DNA of 64,000 nucleotides from Mycoplasmopsis gallinacea (GCF_012220205.1 NZ_CP047225.1:1116001-1180000); one strand, 5' to 3'; positions 49,880 through 60,164 are shown, numbered from the stretch's first letter. Numbers and translations: made by a program. The notes: generated from the sequence alone by a model not told the origin.

Positions 49880-51001
49880 TTATTTTGAAGATCTTTCGTA
49901 CATTTCAAGCACTGACTTAGCATTATCTTCAACAATTGAGTAACCGTTAAATCCTTGGTAATTTCCTCAATTGTTTTTGTTTTCTTCCATCATTTTAACA
50001 AAAGCCCTTGCTACAGCATCTTGAAGTGCTTTTGGAACTCTTTTGTTAAATACACCTAGATTATAAGGTAATGGGTTAGTTAATGTTAAAATTTCTAATT
50101 TTTCACCTTGAATTTTTGGAGTGTATCTATCTGCTTTTTTTACAGATGTTCAACCAAAACTTCCTTGGTTATCAAAAAGAATTTTCTTATCACTGTGTTT
50201 TGTTTGTCAATCTTTAATTGATCCATTTGTAAAATCACTTGAATGATCAGCAAGTTCTTTTGCAAGAGTTGTAAATGCATTTCCTTCTTTATTAAAATGA
50301 AGTTTTAGTAAGTTTTGTGGTAATAAATATTTACTTCCTGAATCTGGGTCTCCATGCACAATACCAAATGATCTAAATTTTGCTCAATCTTTATCGTCTC
50401 AAGCTTTTTTAATCGCAGCTCTTGTTGCATCATCTCCAGAAATTCAAATCATCCCTCTTTGGAAACGAACTCTTTCTGTTGGGTTTTGATATTGATCTGT
50501 GTGAATTACGCCGTCAAAGTTTGTTCACTGTGCAAATGGTTTTTCATTAAATTTATCTGATTCAATTTTTGCTATTTTTCTTAAATAATCATTCTCTAAT
50601 GTACCATCTGAATAGTATCCTTCTTCAGTATCGCCTAAGAAAGTATTAGTTAATGTTTGCACTTTAACATCAAGATTGTCAAGGTTGTTTTTTAAAGCAC
50701 CTGCTGCCACGAATGCAAAATCTATTCCATCAGCATTTTCTCCACCTTTTTTAAGAGCGGCAATTGTGCTTGTTTTATCTAATGTTGAATTAGCTTTGAA
50801 CTCTACTTTGTATCAAGATTTGTCTAATTCTTCACTTAAGTATTTTTTAAATTCTGCATATATTTCTTGTGGTACTTCGCTACTTTCTAAAGCAACGTAA
50901 AGAATTTGAGAGTTTTTAACCTCTTCTTTTTGACAAGCCACAAATAGTGGTAATGGAGCTAAAACAACAGCTCCTAAACTAAGTTTTTTAAAAAATTTCA
51001 T
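49880..51001 (-). CDS. p37: substrate-binding lipoprotein p37/Cypl (thiamine pyrophosphate-binding type), 373 aa
   Basis: The signal peptide ends LPLFVACQKE, a lipobox, so the protein is anchored outside. The body is a phosphonate-type periplasmic binding fold: ILYVALESSEVPQEIYAEFKKYL near the start, then FAFVAAGALKNN, GMIWISGDDATRAAIKKAWDDKDW, KYLLPQNLLKLH, FDNQGSFGWTSV and YNLGVFNKRVPKAL. M. hyorhinis p37 (Cypl) is known to bind TPP and to be an abundant surface antigen. The TPP riboswitch 39 bases upstream independently supports this substrate. The frame has many TGA(Trp) codons. Confidence 0.92.
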
Positions 51002-51004
51002 AAA

Positions 51005-51024
51005 AAATCCTCTCCTGGACAGGC
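51005..51024 (-). promoter_or_regulatory. hairpin covering the p37 ribosome binding site
   Basis: CCTC (51025-51028) can pair with GAGG inside the Shine-Dalgarno AGGAGAGG (51009-51016). The intervening CTGTCC can instead pair with GGACAG at the 5' end of the riboswitch. This is the mutually exclusive pairing expected for translational control. Confidence 0.5.
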
Positions 51025-51040
51025 GAGGAAAATAAAATAC

Positions 51041-51119
51041 CGACTCGCTCCGCTAGCATTACCTAGTTCAGCTTCTAAGAGTATTTCTCAGCTTGTAAAA
51101 TTACAAGCACCCCTGTCCT
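51041..51119 (-). ncRNA. TPP riboswitch (THI element)
   Basis: Read on the minus strand the conserved THI pattern is complete: GGACAGGGGTGC, a variable TGTAATTTTACA stem, GCTGAGAAATACTCTT, AGAAGCTGAACTAGGTAATGCTAGCGGAGCGAGT split over the two binding arms. CTGAGA binds the pyrimidine ring and the GGTAATGC(T)AGCG loop binds the pyrophosphate. It lies between a perfect -10 box (51127-51132) and the p37 start. Binding of TPP should switch off the transporter. Confidence 0.93.
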
Positions 51120-51126
51120 TACGTAT

Positions 51127-51132
51127 ATTATA
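51127..51132 (-). promoter_or_regulatory. -10 element of the p37 operon promoter
   Basis: Perfect TATAAT in GTATAATATACG, 8 bases before the first conserved riboswitch base, so the transcript begins at the riboswitch. Confidence 0.7.
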
Positions 51133-51239
51133 CTAAAAAGTGCATATATGCTGATTAAACCATATACTTTTTATCCTTTTTGCAGGTATTTTTAAGAATT
51201 TTTTTATTTTTGAGATGTTTTTAATTATTTAATAAAAAA

Positions 51240-51292
51240 AATAAAGAAAAACACACTATAAATTCAGTAATTAATCCAAATTATAGTGTGTT
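51240..51292 (-). terminator. rho-independent terminator after the MIP channel gene
   Basis: Stem AACACACTATAA / TTATAGTGTGTT (51250-51262 and 51281-51292) followed on the minus strand by TTTTTCTTTATTTTTTTT. Confidence 0.88.
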
Positions 51293-51312
51293 AAATCGTT
51301 ATTGTTAAATTA

Positions 51313-52356
51313 TTATTTATCTTTTTTGTTTACTTCGCTATTTCTAACCATATTTTGTGCTTTAAAGTTTTTGTAAGCAATAACTTTAACTACAAATGGG
51401 TTTACATATTTTTGAGTAATTCCTTGGACAAATAAATAGAATACTGGTGCCATTAAATCACCAAAAATCATGGCAATAGTTGCACTCTTAATTGAAGTGC
51501 TAAATTGAGCTCATGAAACAAGAGTCTTTGTAGTTGTTTCAGTTTGACCTTCACCTAATACATTTGTTATTGATTGTGAGATATAAGCACCTTCTTTTCC
51601 GCTTTGGTGAATTAAAATAGGTAATTGTTGAGCAAATCCTCTAGCTGGGTTAATTGCTGCTGTACCACCTAAAATTCCCATTCAAACACTTAATGAAATA
51701 ATGAACATAATCATTAAATCTCTGTATTTATCATTAATATTTGGTGAGAAGATTGGGAAAAGTAAAATTGCTGTCATTACCATTTCGATAAAGAAAATTC
51801 ATACGCTACCAATAGAAACTTTAGTTTCATAAGGTAAATTTTTAGCATCTTTAATTAAAGATCAAGACTTTTCAAAAGCATTGTATGCATCAATTGGTGC
51901 ATTTGGAAGACCCTTTGCATGCTTAGTTGTTAAAAGACCAACTCCATAAATAATTAATCCAGCTGTAATTGCTCCTAAAACTTGGATAAATAATTTATAA
52001 AGTGTGTATCAACCTGTATTAGTTCCGTTAAGGAAACGAGTAAGTGTAACTGAAGGGTTTAAGTCACAACTTCATCTAAGGAAGATGAAAAGTACAATTC
52101 CTACAGCTATAAAACCTGCATAAAATCCTACAATAATTGGGTGAAGAAAAAAGTGTTCAATAACTTTTTCATCAGTTACAAAAATGCTTAATCCAGCAAG
52201 TAAAAGTGAAATTGTAATAGTTCCAAAATATTCTGAAAAACCGTGAATAATTCAAGTTTTTAGATCTTTTGGTTTTTGAGCATTAGCTCTTTTTTCTTTA
52301 GCTAATTTGAAAAAATCAAAAATACCAAACTTTTCGCTATTGTCAACTGTTGTCAT
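51313..52356 (-). CDS. MIP/aquaporin-family channel, 347 aa
   Basis: Six hydrophobic helices plus the two half-helix motifs of the family: first LNPSVTLTRFL (NPS in place of NPA) near residue 99, second AAINPARGFAQQ (NPARG in place of NPARD) near residue 250. The protein is longer than usual, with ~35 extra N-terminal residues and a ~60-residue loop between helices 3 and 4 (AKGLPNAPIDAYNAFEKSW...). It starts 4 bases after D-lactate dehydrogenase, so the two are cotranscribed. Channels of this family carry lactate in Lactobacillus (LarD type), so lactic acid export is a reasonable inference; glycerol or water are alternatives. No uninterrupted frame exists without TGA=Trp. Confidence 0.85.
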
Positions 52357-52360
52357 ATAA

Positions 52361-53398
52361 TTATCCGTTCTTTATTCTTCCGTTATCCATAATTCTTAAT
52401 GCGTGTTCAAAGTTACCTTTTTGCGCATTGTCAGCATTATCAAGAGTTGCTTTAGCAATTTGTGTTAAAGCAAGATCAGTTAAGAATGCTTGATGAGATG
52501 TAATGATTACATTTGGTAATTCGATAAGTTCTTTTCATTCAGGGTCAAGTTTCATAAGATCATTTTTTCTATCTGAAACATCTTCGTAGAATCTTCCTTC
52601 TTCTCTTTCAAGAACATCTGTCGCAAGTCCACGAAGTTTACCATCTTTAAGCCCTTTTAAGACAGCTTTAATGTCTAAAAGTTCTCCACGAGCTGTATTA
52701 ACAATCACAGCTCCTTTTTTCATAACTTTAACTGCTTCTTCATCAATTAAGTATCTTGTTGAAGAAAGAAGTGGAGCATGAATTGACACAAAATCACTTT
52801 GTTTAAGCAATTCTGTAATTGATGTAAATTCAAAACCAAGTTCATTTGCTAAGTTAGGGAATTTTTCAGCTGCATATGAGTCAAATACTAACACTTTAGC
52901 TCCAAACCCTTTAGCAATTTTAATAAAACATTGTCCAATTTTTCCAGCACCAACAACACCAATTGTTGAGTTGTTAATGCAAAGACCATCAAGACCATCA
53001 AGTGAGAAATTGTAATCTCTAACTCTATCATTTGCAATGATGATATTTCTGTTAAGTGTCATCATTAATGAAGCTGCAAATTCAGCAACTGATTCAGCTG
53101 AGTAGTTGAAAATTCTAAATACTTCAATTCCTAGTTCGTTTGCTTTTCTAATGTCAACTTTGTTGTATCCCATTGATCTTTGAAGTCAAACTTTAATCCC
53201 CATTTTTGCCAAAACTTCTAAGATAACTTTGTCACCATAAGTGTTAACAAAACCACAAACTGCATCAAAACCTTCAGCTTTTTTTACAGTATTTAAATTA
53301 AGATTTTCTTTAAAATATGTAATTTCGTGACGACCATTATTGTATTTATCAAAATATTTTTTATCATATTCTTTAGCATCGAAAAAAGCTATTTTCAT
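52361..53398 (-). CDS. ldhD: D-lactate dehydrogenase (D-2-hydroxyacid dehydrogenase family), 345 aa
   Basis: NAD-dependent reduction of pyruvate to D-lactate. Family features are RSMGYNKVDIRKANELGI, YSAESVAEFAASLMM, the NAD site STIGVVGAGKIGQCFIKIA (GxGxxG, residues ~145-160), HAPLLSSTRYLIDEEAVKVM, VNTARGELLD with catalytic Arg, DVLEREE and NVIITSHQAFLT with catalytic His. FYEDVSDRKNDLM is the loop typical of D-LDH. It has a good ribosome site (AGGAGGG) and a TATAAT at 53451-53456. It would regenerate NAD from glycolysis and the KDPG route. Confidence 0.93.
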
Positions 53399-53450
53399 AT
53401 TATCGTCCCTCCTAAAAATAGTTAATTGCGTTATTAATTGTTTTATGCTA

Positions 53451-53456
53451 ATTATA
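53451..53456 (-). promoter_or_regulatory. -10 element of the ldhD-channel operon
   Basis: Perfect TATAAT on the minus strand, about 52 bases before the ATG, in the divergent gap shared with dprA. Confidence 0.5.
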
Positions 53457-53561
53457 TTTAATTATTATTAAATATACAAAATATGTAAACTTGTAGAAAA
53501 AAAATGTGGAATTTTTCCACTATAAAATAATTTTTTTATATTAATAATGTAGGGAGAAAAA

Positions 53562-54302
53562 ATGAATACAGTTTTACTTTATTTAACGCATTATTTAAAA
53601 ACAAATTATTTACAAATTTACAAAAATTTACTCAGGCCAAATCAAATTGAAATTGAAAGTTTGAAAAAAGTAGAAAGTGAATATTTCATACAAAAAATTG
53701 AGTTTTTTACAATTTTTGATGTTTTTTATCCAAAGTCACTCCTTCTTTGCAAGAATGTTCCAATGGTCTTTTTTTACAAAGGGGATCTGTCAATTTTAGA
53801 AAAATACTCAAAAGTTTATCTGGTTAATGAAATTCAAAATGTCCAAACTGAAGAAATTTTAAATGACGTTATTTTGAAAAAAAAGAAAAATTGTGCATTT
53901 GTTTTCTGTGGATATAAGCAAGAAAGAAAGCTTGAAGAAAAATTAAAAGCAAATAATTGTAAAATAATTTATTTTTGTGCTAGTGGTTTAGATCAGATAA
54001 ATCACTTGGAAAAAGATAATCCAAATTATTTCTTTATTTCAGCATTTCCAATCAAAACTCACCCTAAAAAGGAATATTTTTACATCAATAATTTTGTTGC
54101 TGCAGCTTTTGCTAACTCACTAATTTTTATCTCTTCTGAAAAAGAAAGTAAAGCTAATAATTTGATCAATTGCTTCCTGAATTTAGGTAAGGAAATTTAT
54201 TGCTTTCCTGCTCAAAACTTAGAAGATGGAAATAACGAATTAATTAAATCAGGAGCTAATTTAATTACTAAAATTGAAGAAGCAATAAAAAATAACCCCT
54301 AA
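53562..54302 (+). CDS. dprA: DprA/Smf-like DNA processing protein, divergent, 246 aa
   Basis: DprA loads RecA on incoming single-stranded DNA. Matching elements are the IFDVFYPKSLLLCKNVPMVFFYKG segment (equivalent to YPxxLxxxxxxPxxLFxKG, residues ~50-72), the Rossmann-like AFVFCGYKQERKLEEKL, a SASGLDxxxH-like CASGLDQINHL, and the end GNNELIKSGANLITKIEEAI (equivalent to GxNxLIxxGAxxV). The central GSR nucleotide-binding motif is badly degraded (YLVNEIQNVQ), as often in mycoplasmas. Monocistronic with AGGGAG ribosome site. Confidence 0.75.
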   Translation: MNTVLLYLTHYLKTNYLQIYKNLLRPNQIEIESLKKVESEYFIQKIEFFTIFDVFYPKSLLLCKNVPMVFFYKGDLSILEKYSKVYLVNEIQNVQTEEILNDVILKKKKNCAFVFCGYKQERKLEEKLKANNCKIIYFCASGLDQINHLEKDNPNYFFISAFPIKTHPKKEYFYINNFVAAAFANSLIFISSEKESKANNLINCFLNLGKEIYCFPAQNLEDGNNELIKSGANLITKIEEAIKNNP

Positions 54303-54312
54303 GGGCTATTTA
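54289..54312. terminator. bidirectional terminator between dprA and rpmA
   Basis: Short stem AATAACCC / GGGCTATT overlapping the dprA stop, with T-rich sequence on both strands. Confidence 0.6.
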
Positions 54313-54321
54313 TTTAATATA

Positions 54322-54582
54322 TTAGTTTTGTTTTTCAGGGTAAACAGAAACAAATTTTCTATTTCTTCTGCATTCGTATTTTACGTAACCATCAATTACT
54401 GTGTAAAGTGTATCGTCTCCACCTCTTTTTACATTGTTACCTGGAAAAATTTTTGTACCTCTTTGACGGTAAATAATTGATCCAGCTGTTGCAAATTGTC
54501 CATCACCTAACTTAGCACCTAATCTCTTACTGTGACTATCACGACCATTACGGGTAGAACCACCGGCTTTTGTTTTTGCCAT
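54322..54582 (-). CDS. rpmA: 50S ribosomal protein L27, 86 aa
   Basis: [20 protein letters not shown] and [22 protein letters not shown] followed by [10 protein letters not shown] are diagnostic. The protein starts directly with the mature form, with no cleavable N-terminal extension as in many Firmicutes, and no Prp protease gene lies between rplU and rpmA. 14 bases after rplU. Confidence 0.97.
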   Translation of the reverse strand: MAKTKAGGSTRNGRDSHSKRLGAKLGDGQFATAGSIIYRQRGTKIFPGNNVKRGGDDTLYTVIDGYVKYECRRNRKFVSVYPEKQN

Positions 54583-54596
54583 TTTCTAAGTACCTA

Positions 54597-54896
54597 CTAT
54601 CCTAAAATTTCTGTAATTTTAATTCTTGTATATGGTTGACGGTGTCCAAGTTTTCTTTTGTGAGTAGATTTTGCATTGTGACGGTAAACAACGATTTTTT
54701 TAGCTTTACCTTGTTTTTCGATTACACCTGATACTTTTGCATTTGTTAAATAAGGTCTACCAACTTGATCATTTACTACTAATACTTTATCAAAAGTAAC
54801 AACTGATCCTTCTTCGCCTTCTAATTTTTCAACGAAGATTGTTTGATCTTTTTTAACTAAAATTTGTTTTCCACCTGTTTCGATAATTGCGAACAT
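54597..54896 (-). CDS. rplU: 50S ribosomal protein L21, 99 aa
   Basis: MFAIIETGGKQILVKKDQTIFVEKL and the C-terminal YRHNAKSTHKRKLGHRQPYT followed by RIKITEI are typical L21. GGAGG ribosome site 6 bases upstream. Confidence 0.97.
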   Translation of the reverse strand: MFAIIETGGKQILVKKDQTIFVEKLEGEEGSVVTFDKVLVVNDQVGRPYLTNAKVSGVIEKQGKAKKIVVYRHNAKSTHKRKLGHRQPYTRIKITEILG

Positions 54897-54985
54897 GCAT
54901 TACCTCCATTTTGTGGCTCGTCTTTAAGGTGTTGCTTAGCAATCTTTAAAACCTTTTTAGAACGGTTACAAAAAAGTAACATTAG
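54897..54985 (-). promoter_or_regulatory. rplU leader with two small hairpins
   Basis: On the minus strand GTTAC-TTTTTT-GTAAC and AACC-(10)-GGTT can fold upstream of the L21 ribosome site. An L21-type autoregulatory leader is possible, but the structure is too weak for a firm call. Confidence 0.3.
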
Positions 54986-55017
54986 TATTATAAAAGAAAT
55001 TATGAAAAAGCATAATG

Positions 55018-55048
55018 AAAAAAGTGCAAATTATGCACTTAAATTTTA
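55018..55048 (-). terminator. rho-independent terminator after the 80-aa peptide gene
   Basis: Stem AAGTGCA / TGCACTT followed by TTTTTTC on the minus strand, 3 bases after the stop codon. Confidence 0.82.
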
Positions 55049-55291
55049 TTAAAAAACTGAATAATAATCTAATGCGTTTGAAGCTTTTTTGACATTGTTA
55101 TTTCATTTAAATTGAACTAATTTATCTTTAATTTCACCTTCTGGTGCAATTGCACTTTTGATTAAACCTACAAGCGGAGCAATTGAACTAATGATAAGTG
55201 GTAAACTTGTTATAAGTGTTGATAATGCAAAACCAGCTTCTGTTTTTAGTTCTTTTTGAGATTCAATTTTTTCTAGTTCATTTAATTTCAT
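55049..55291 (-). CDS. 80-aa hydrophobic peptide of unknown function
   Basis: I do not recognise this protein. It has a strong AGGAGG site 6 bases before the ATG and its own terminator. The first ~20 residues (MKLNELEKIESQKELKTEAG) are charged and helical and end in Ala-Gly. Then comes a glycine/serine-containing hydrophobic stretch (FALSTLITSLPLIISSIAPLVGLIKSAIA, residues 21-49) and a basic, aromatic tail ending NALDYYSVF. A charged leader followed by a hydrophobic segment recalls bacteriocin or phage holin precursors, but there is no double-Gly site and no export gene beside it. One TGA(Trp) lies at residue 63, so the frame follows the mycoplasma code. Confidence 0.75.
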
Positions 55292-55329
55292 ATTTCCTCC
55301 TATTTCTTATATAAAAAAAGGAGGAAAAA

Positions 55330-55361
55330 GGAGAAAAAAAGAACAATAAGAATTATTGTTC
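55330..55361 (-). terminator. rho-independent terminator overlapping the YitT-family stop
   Basis: Stem AGAACAATAA / TTATTGTTCT followed by TTTTTTCTCC on the minus strand. Confidence 0.85.
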
Positions 55362-56735
55362 TACATATTGAGTATTGAATTTTCCAACTATACCATCAAT
55401 AACATTGACTGAAATTCAAATATTTGGATCAATTAATTTTAAATCATGGATTAGTGATTTAGCTTCTAAATAAAGAATAACTGTTTCAATTTTATAACTG
55501 TATTTTCCAGTATATCCTGATTTGAAACGAGTAATTCTGTATGAGTGTCAATAGTTGATTAATTTAAAGTAAGCCATAATTTGTTTTGGATCGCTAGAAA
55601 TAATTACTAATGATGTTTTTTTGTATTTTGGATATAAAAGGTTAACAGTTAAATTAGTTGTGATAATGTAGGTAAAAGTTGAAAGTTCTCTCATTCCAAA
55701 GTAAATTTGTTGCGTTTGAACTTTGGTATCTTGTTTAAGAAGTTCATTGAATCTTACTAAATCAATTGTCCCATTAGGATTAAGTGTAATTTCTTCTGGA
55801 TTAACTACATAATGTTTTAAATTAGGACTTAAAGCTCCATAAATAATCAAGAAAATACTTGCAGTTACAAAGGAAATAATAGTTAAAACACCACCAATGC
55901 TTTTTTTAGATTTAGTTGAAAAGTAGTAAGCTACAATGTCAGTTCCACCTGTTGAACCACCAGCTTTTCATGAAATAGCAATTCCAATTCCAATGAAGAA
56001 TGAACCAATTGTTCCATATAGTAAAATTGGTCAAGTTTGTCCTTCTTGATATCAAGCTTCTTTTTGTGAAATCACCCTATCACCAACTGTGAATGAATCT
56101 TTAAATCCATCTGGTACAAAATTAATTTTTGACATGAAAAAATCATGAACTTCAGGAATGGTGAAAACAAGATTGACTAAAATCTGTGAAATCATAAAGA
56201 AAAGAGTTAAATATAAAAAGCTCTTCTTAATTTTTCTTCAATAAAGAATAAATAATGGTAAATTTACCCCAAAGTAAATTAGGGAAAAATAAGGTTTTAA
56301 AATAGGTAAAAGAATTGTTAAAAGTGTTGGAATACCAGTTAAGCCTGAAGGGATGGTATCAGCTCTTAAAAGAAAGAATTGAATTCCGAAGTTAAAGATA
56401 ATTGCACTAACAATAATCATTAAAATTCTTCTTCAATATCTTTGCCAAAGCTGTGGAATTGTTAATTTATGATTACGGTTATTAAAAAGGTACCGTCCCA
56501 TTTTGTATTTTAAAAAATTAACATCTTCAGTTGCTATATTGATGTGGTTGCTATCTCATTCTTGAAAATTATTTTGCAATGAAAAATCTTGAATAATTTG
56601 TTTTTTATTCCCATTTTTTACACATTTTCAAAATTTATGCTTTTGGAAAATGTTGATTTTCATTTTGTGAGATATATCATCTTGAAGGTTTATAAGTTCT
56701 TTTGTTTCTTCATTTTTATCAATGTTATTTTTCAT
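55353..56735 (-). CDS. YitT-family membrane protein, 460 aa
   Basis: An N-terminal cytoplasmic part of ~100 residues is charged and rich in Asn and Lys. It is followed by five or six membrane helices (IIVSAIIFNFGIQFFLLRADTIP, LTGIPTLLTILL, and others). The family element ISWKAGGSTGGTDIVAYYFS (G-G-S-x-G-G-x-D, ~residues 260-280) is present, and a C-terminal soluble DUF2179-like domain with VIISSDPKQIMAYF and ends NTQYVEQ. YitT/DUF161 proteins are conserved in mycoplasmas as uncharacterised membrane proteins; transport is suspected. The long N-terminal extension is unusual. Start ATG 56735. Confidence 0.85.
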
Positions 56736-56779
56736 AAAATCTATTTTATCATTTTCTAATTTTTAATGAAAAAATAGAA

Positions 56780-56809
56780 CAAAAATCCAACCTTATTTGG
56801 TTGGATTTT
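56780..56809 (-). terminator. rho-independent terminator after lspA
   Basis: Stem AAAATCCAACC / GGTTGGATTTT overlapping the lspA end, with a T-run on the minus strand. Confidence 0.88.
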
Positions 56810-57467
56810 CTTTTTGACGTTTTTCTTTCGAAGCAATTTCCATAATTATCGAAATAGCAGATGTTATGATGAATAAACAAATTCCAATAAAGATAAATGA
56901 ATCAGCTAAATTTAATGTTCCTCTATCTTTAATAAAGTTGAAAAAGAATCAATCTTTTACGTGGCCTTTGAAAAGGCAACGATCTAAAAAGTTTCCCATA
57001 TCTCCAGCTGAAAGAATTGCTAGTGCTACAATGTAAAAATACACTCTTTTTTTCTTTTCGGTTAAAAACATTATTGAAGTTAGAGTAACTAGAAAGATAA
57101 TTGCACTTAAGACTTGGATTAAAACAATATTTACATTCTCTCAAAGTGTTACTCCACGGTGTCAAATGCTTCTGATGGTAATTAATCCAAAATTTGTTCA
57201 TTCTGATGAAACATATGGATAAATACTTTCAGCAGGTTTTCTAGTTCCATCAGGCATTACAACTGTATCATTTAGATCTAAAGTATTAATATCACCATGA
57301 TGGAAAATAAGTGTTTTAGTTAATTGATCGATTAAAAGGAAAACTGCAAATACACCTAAGAAAATTAAATAATTAATTAAGATTTTTTTCTTATTGTTTT
57401 TTAGGTGGTTTACGAATCTATTAACTAAGTTTTTTAAATAGTTTTTGATTATTGTTACATTATTCAT
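56793..57467 (-). CDS. lspA: lipoprotein signal peptidase (signal peptidase II), 224 aa
   Basis: Aspartic membrane protease that cuts prolipoproteins before the lipid-Cys. It is needed to mature the lipoproteins in this window. Catalytic elements are present: LSAGDMGNFLDRCLF (the N-x-x-D motif) and RGTLNLADSFIFIG (NLAD). Four membrane helices are visible. A ~60-residue loop with NDTVVMPDGTRKPAESIYPY is inserted after helix 1, making it longer than the usual 160 aa, as in other mycoplasmas. It overlaps the ileS stop by 8 bases. Confidence 0.93.
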
Positions 57468-60147
57468 TTTGATTTAAGTTCAACTTTCTTAAAACTTGAT
57501 CACAATTTACACAAATTTCACCTGCCATATCTTTAGCTTCAAAGTGGTTTCAGCAACGAAGACATTTTTCAGAAGTAAATTTCACTACTTCTAATTTATC
57601 TCCAGGACTTACTTTCCCTACCATTAAAAGAGTAGCAAGGTTTAAATCTTTAGTAAATTGATCTACTGAATTATCAAGAACAAGCTCTAATTCATTTGAA
57701 CGTTTTACATTTCCGTTTTTGATTTCATTTTCAATTAAAACATTAACTTTTTCTCTAAGTTCAAAGAACTTATCAAATTTAGCAACAAGATCTTGATCCA
57801 CTTTTAATGAATCTAAATTGTCAAAACGTTCAAACATTATTGATTCAAATTTATTTTCTTTATTAAAGTGTGAATATGCTTCTTCAGCTGTAGTAGGCAT
57901 AATTGGTGCAATAACTTTAATTACAAAATCTAAGATTTCATATAAGTTAGCTTGAACCATTCTTCTTTCAGTATCATCAGCTGTTCTTACATAAAGAATG
58001 TCTTTAGTAATCGAAAGATAGAAAGCAGAAAGATCAACAATGTAATTATTTAAGTGTTTAATTACATTGATAAAACGATATTCGTTATAAGCATTAATAA
58101 TATTTACTTTTAGCTCTGCTAATTTGTTTTGAACATATTCGTGAATTCCTTCACGTTTGATGTTTGGTTCGTATTTAAAGTCGCTAATGTTTCCAAGTAA
58201 GAACTTAATTGTGTTTCTTATCTTACGATAAAGTTCAGTGTTTTGATCTAAGATTTCATTTGAAATATTAACATCATTTGAGTATTCTGAATTAGCTACT
58301 CAAGTTCTTAAAATGTCAGCACCTCTTTGTTTTACAACATCAATTGGAGAGATTGTATTTCCTTTTGATTTTGACATTTTTTCACCCTTACCATCAAGAG
58401 TAAATCCATGTGAAATAAGTTGTTTATAAGGTGTTACGCCTTTGTAAGCTACTGAGTTAATAATTGATGAGTTGAATCATCCACGGTATTGATCAACTCC
58501 TTCAAGATATAAATCAAATGGAGATTCAATTCCTTTTTCAATATCAACAGCAATAGACGAAACCCCTGAATCAAATCAAACGTCCATAATGTCCATTTCA
58601 CGTGTATAACCTAAATTACGGTAACTTTCAGGAAGAAGTTCATCGGTTGTTTTTTCATATCAAATATCTGAACCATGTTTTCTTACAAGATCAATTACAT
58701 AATCGAAAAGCTCTTCTTTGAAAACAGGATTTTTATCTTGATCATAGAAAATGATAATTGGAACACCTCAAGCTCTTTGGCGTGAAATTGTTCAATCATG
58801 ACGGTTTTCAATCATTTGGAAAAGTCTTTTTTTAGCTCATTCTGGATGTGTTTGTACTGAAGAATCAATTTGCTCAAGGATTTGATCTCTAATTTTGTCA
58901 ATTGAAACAAATCATTGTGTAGTTCCTCTATAAATAATAGGTTTATGTGTTCTTCAATCATGTGGGTATGAGTGTTTTAAACGCTCAAAATGCATCATAT
59001 TTTCACCAAGGTACTCGCTAATTAATTTGTTAGCATCTTCATAGAAAATACCATCAAATTGGGTGTTTGTTTTTTCAATAAACCCTTTATCTGAGATGTG
59101 CATAATCATTTCTAATTTGTTAGCAATACCAATTTGGAAGTCATCTTCACCAAAAAGTGGAGCAATATGAACTAATCCAGATCCATTTTCATCAGTAACG
59201 TGGTGCCCAAGCACAACTGGAGCTTCGAATTTTAAAATAGGTGTTTGGTAAGTAATTTTGCCAAGCTCTTTACCTAAGAAAGTTCTAACTACCTGGAAGT
59301 TTTCTCATTTAAAAGTAACTGCTAATTTATCAAGTAAAGTTGAAGCTACAATGAATTTTTGATTATTTACTTTAACTACTGAATATTCAATTTTTTCTCC
59401 AAGAGCAACTCCAGCATTAGCTAAAAGTGTTCAAGGTGTAGTGGTTCAAATGATTAATTTGTCCCCAGGATTAATTGCTTCCATATCTGAAGAGACAATA
59501 CTGAAAGAAACAAAAATTGAAGGACTAACTACATCTTGGTATTCTACTTCAGATTCAGCAAGAGCACTTTGAGATGATGGTGATCAATAAACTGGTTTTA
59601 ATCCTTTATAAACAAGTTTATCAAATACCATTTTCTTAAATACTTCAAGTTGTTTTGCTTCATATTCTTTATCTAAAGTTACATAGTATTTTTCAAAATC
59701 TGAAAACATTGATAAACTTAAAAATTGACTTTTTTGTTTTTCAACTTGTTTCATAGCATATTTAGCTGCTTTTTTTCTTAAGATAACTTTATCAATTTCA
59801 TCTTTACTAATGTTCATTTCAACAAGCATTTTATGTTCAATTGGAAGCCCATGTGTATCTCAACCTGGCACATATGGTGAATAAAAACCTTGCATTGTCT
59901 TATAACGAACAATGATGTCTTTTAAAATTTTATTAAGTGCGTGTCCTACGTGTAAATCACCATTTGCGTATGGAGGACCATCATGAAGAATAAATTTATC
60001 ATTACGTGAGTTTTGCTCTAAAACCTTTTTGTAAATTTGATTATCTAATCAAAACTTTTGGAATTGAGGTTCTTTAATTACTAAATTAGCTCTCATATCA
60101 AATTTAGTACTTGGCATATTTAAAGTTTTTTTGTAATCTAAAGACAT
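57460..60147 (-). CDS. ileS: isoleucyl-tRNA synthetase, 895 aa
   Basis: Class I synthetase. [20 protein letters not shown] holds the HIGH-type motif (HVGH) near residue 60. [19 protein letters not shown] marks the editing domain, [17 protein letters not shown] the Ile-specific loop, and [10 protein letters not shown] the KMSKS loop near 590. The C-terminal zinc module is intact with CLRCW and ICVNC (residues ~868-885). Full-length. The ileS-lspA pairing is a common arrangement. The preceding start region has TTTGAAAGGTAAAT. Confidence 0.96.
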
Positions 60148-60164
60148 AATTTACCTTTCAAATT

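Noticed and set aside
49140-51001. Phosphonate transporter annotation for the ABC system
   Set aside because: PhnC/PhnE similarity is real, but the TPP riboswitch and the p37-type binding protein favour thiamine/TPP as substrate.
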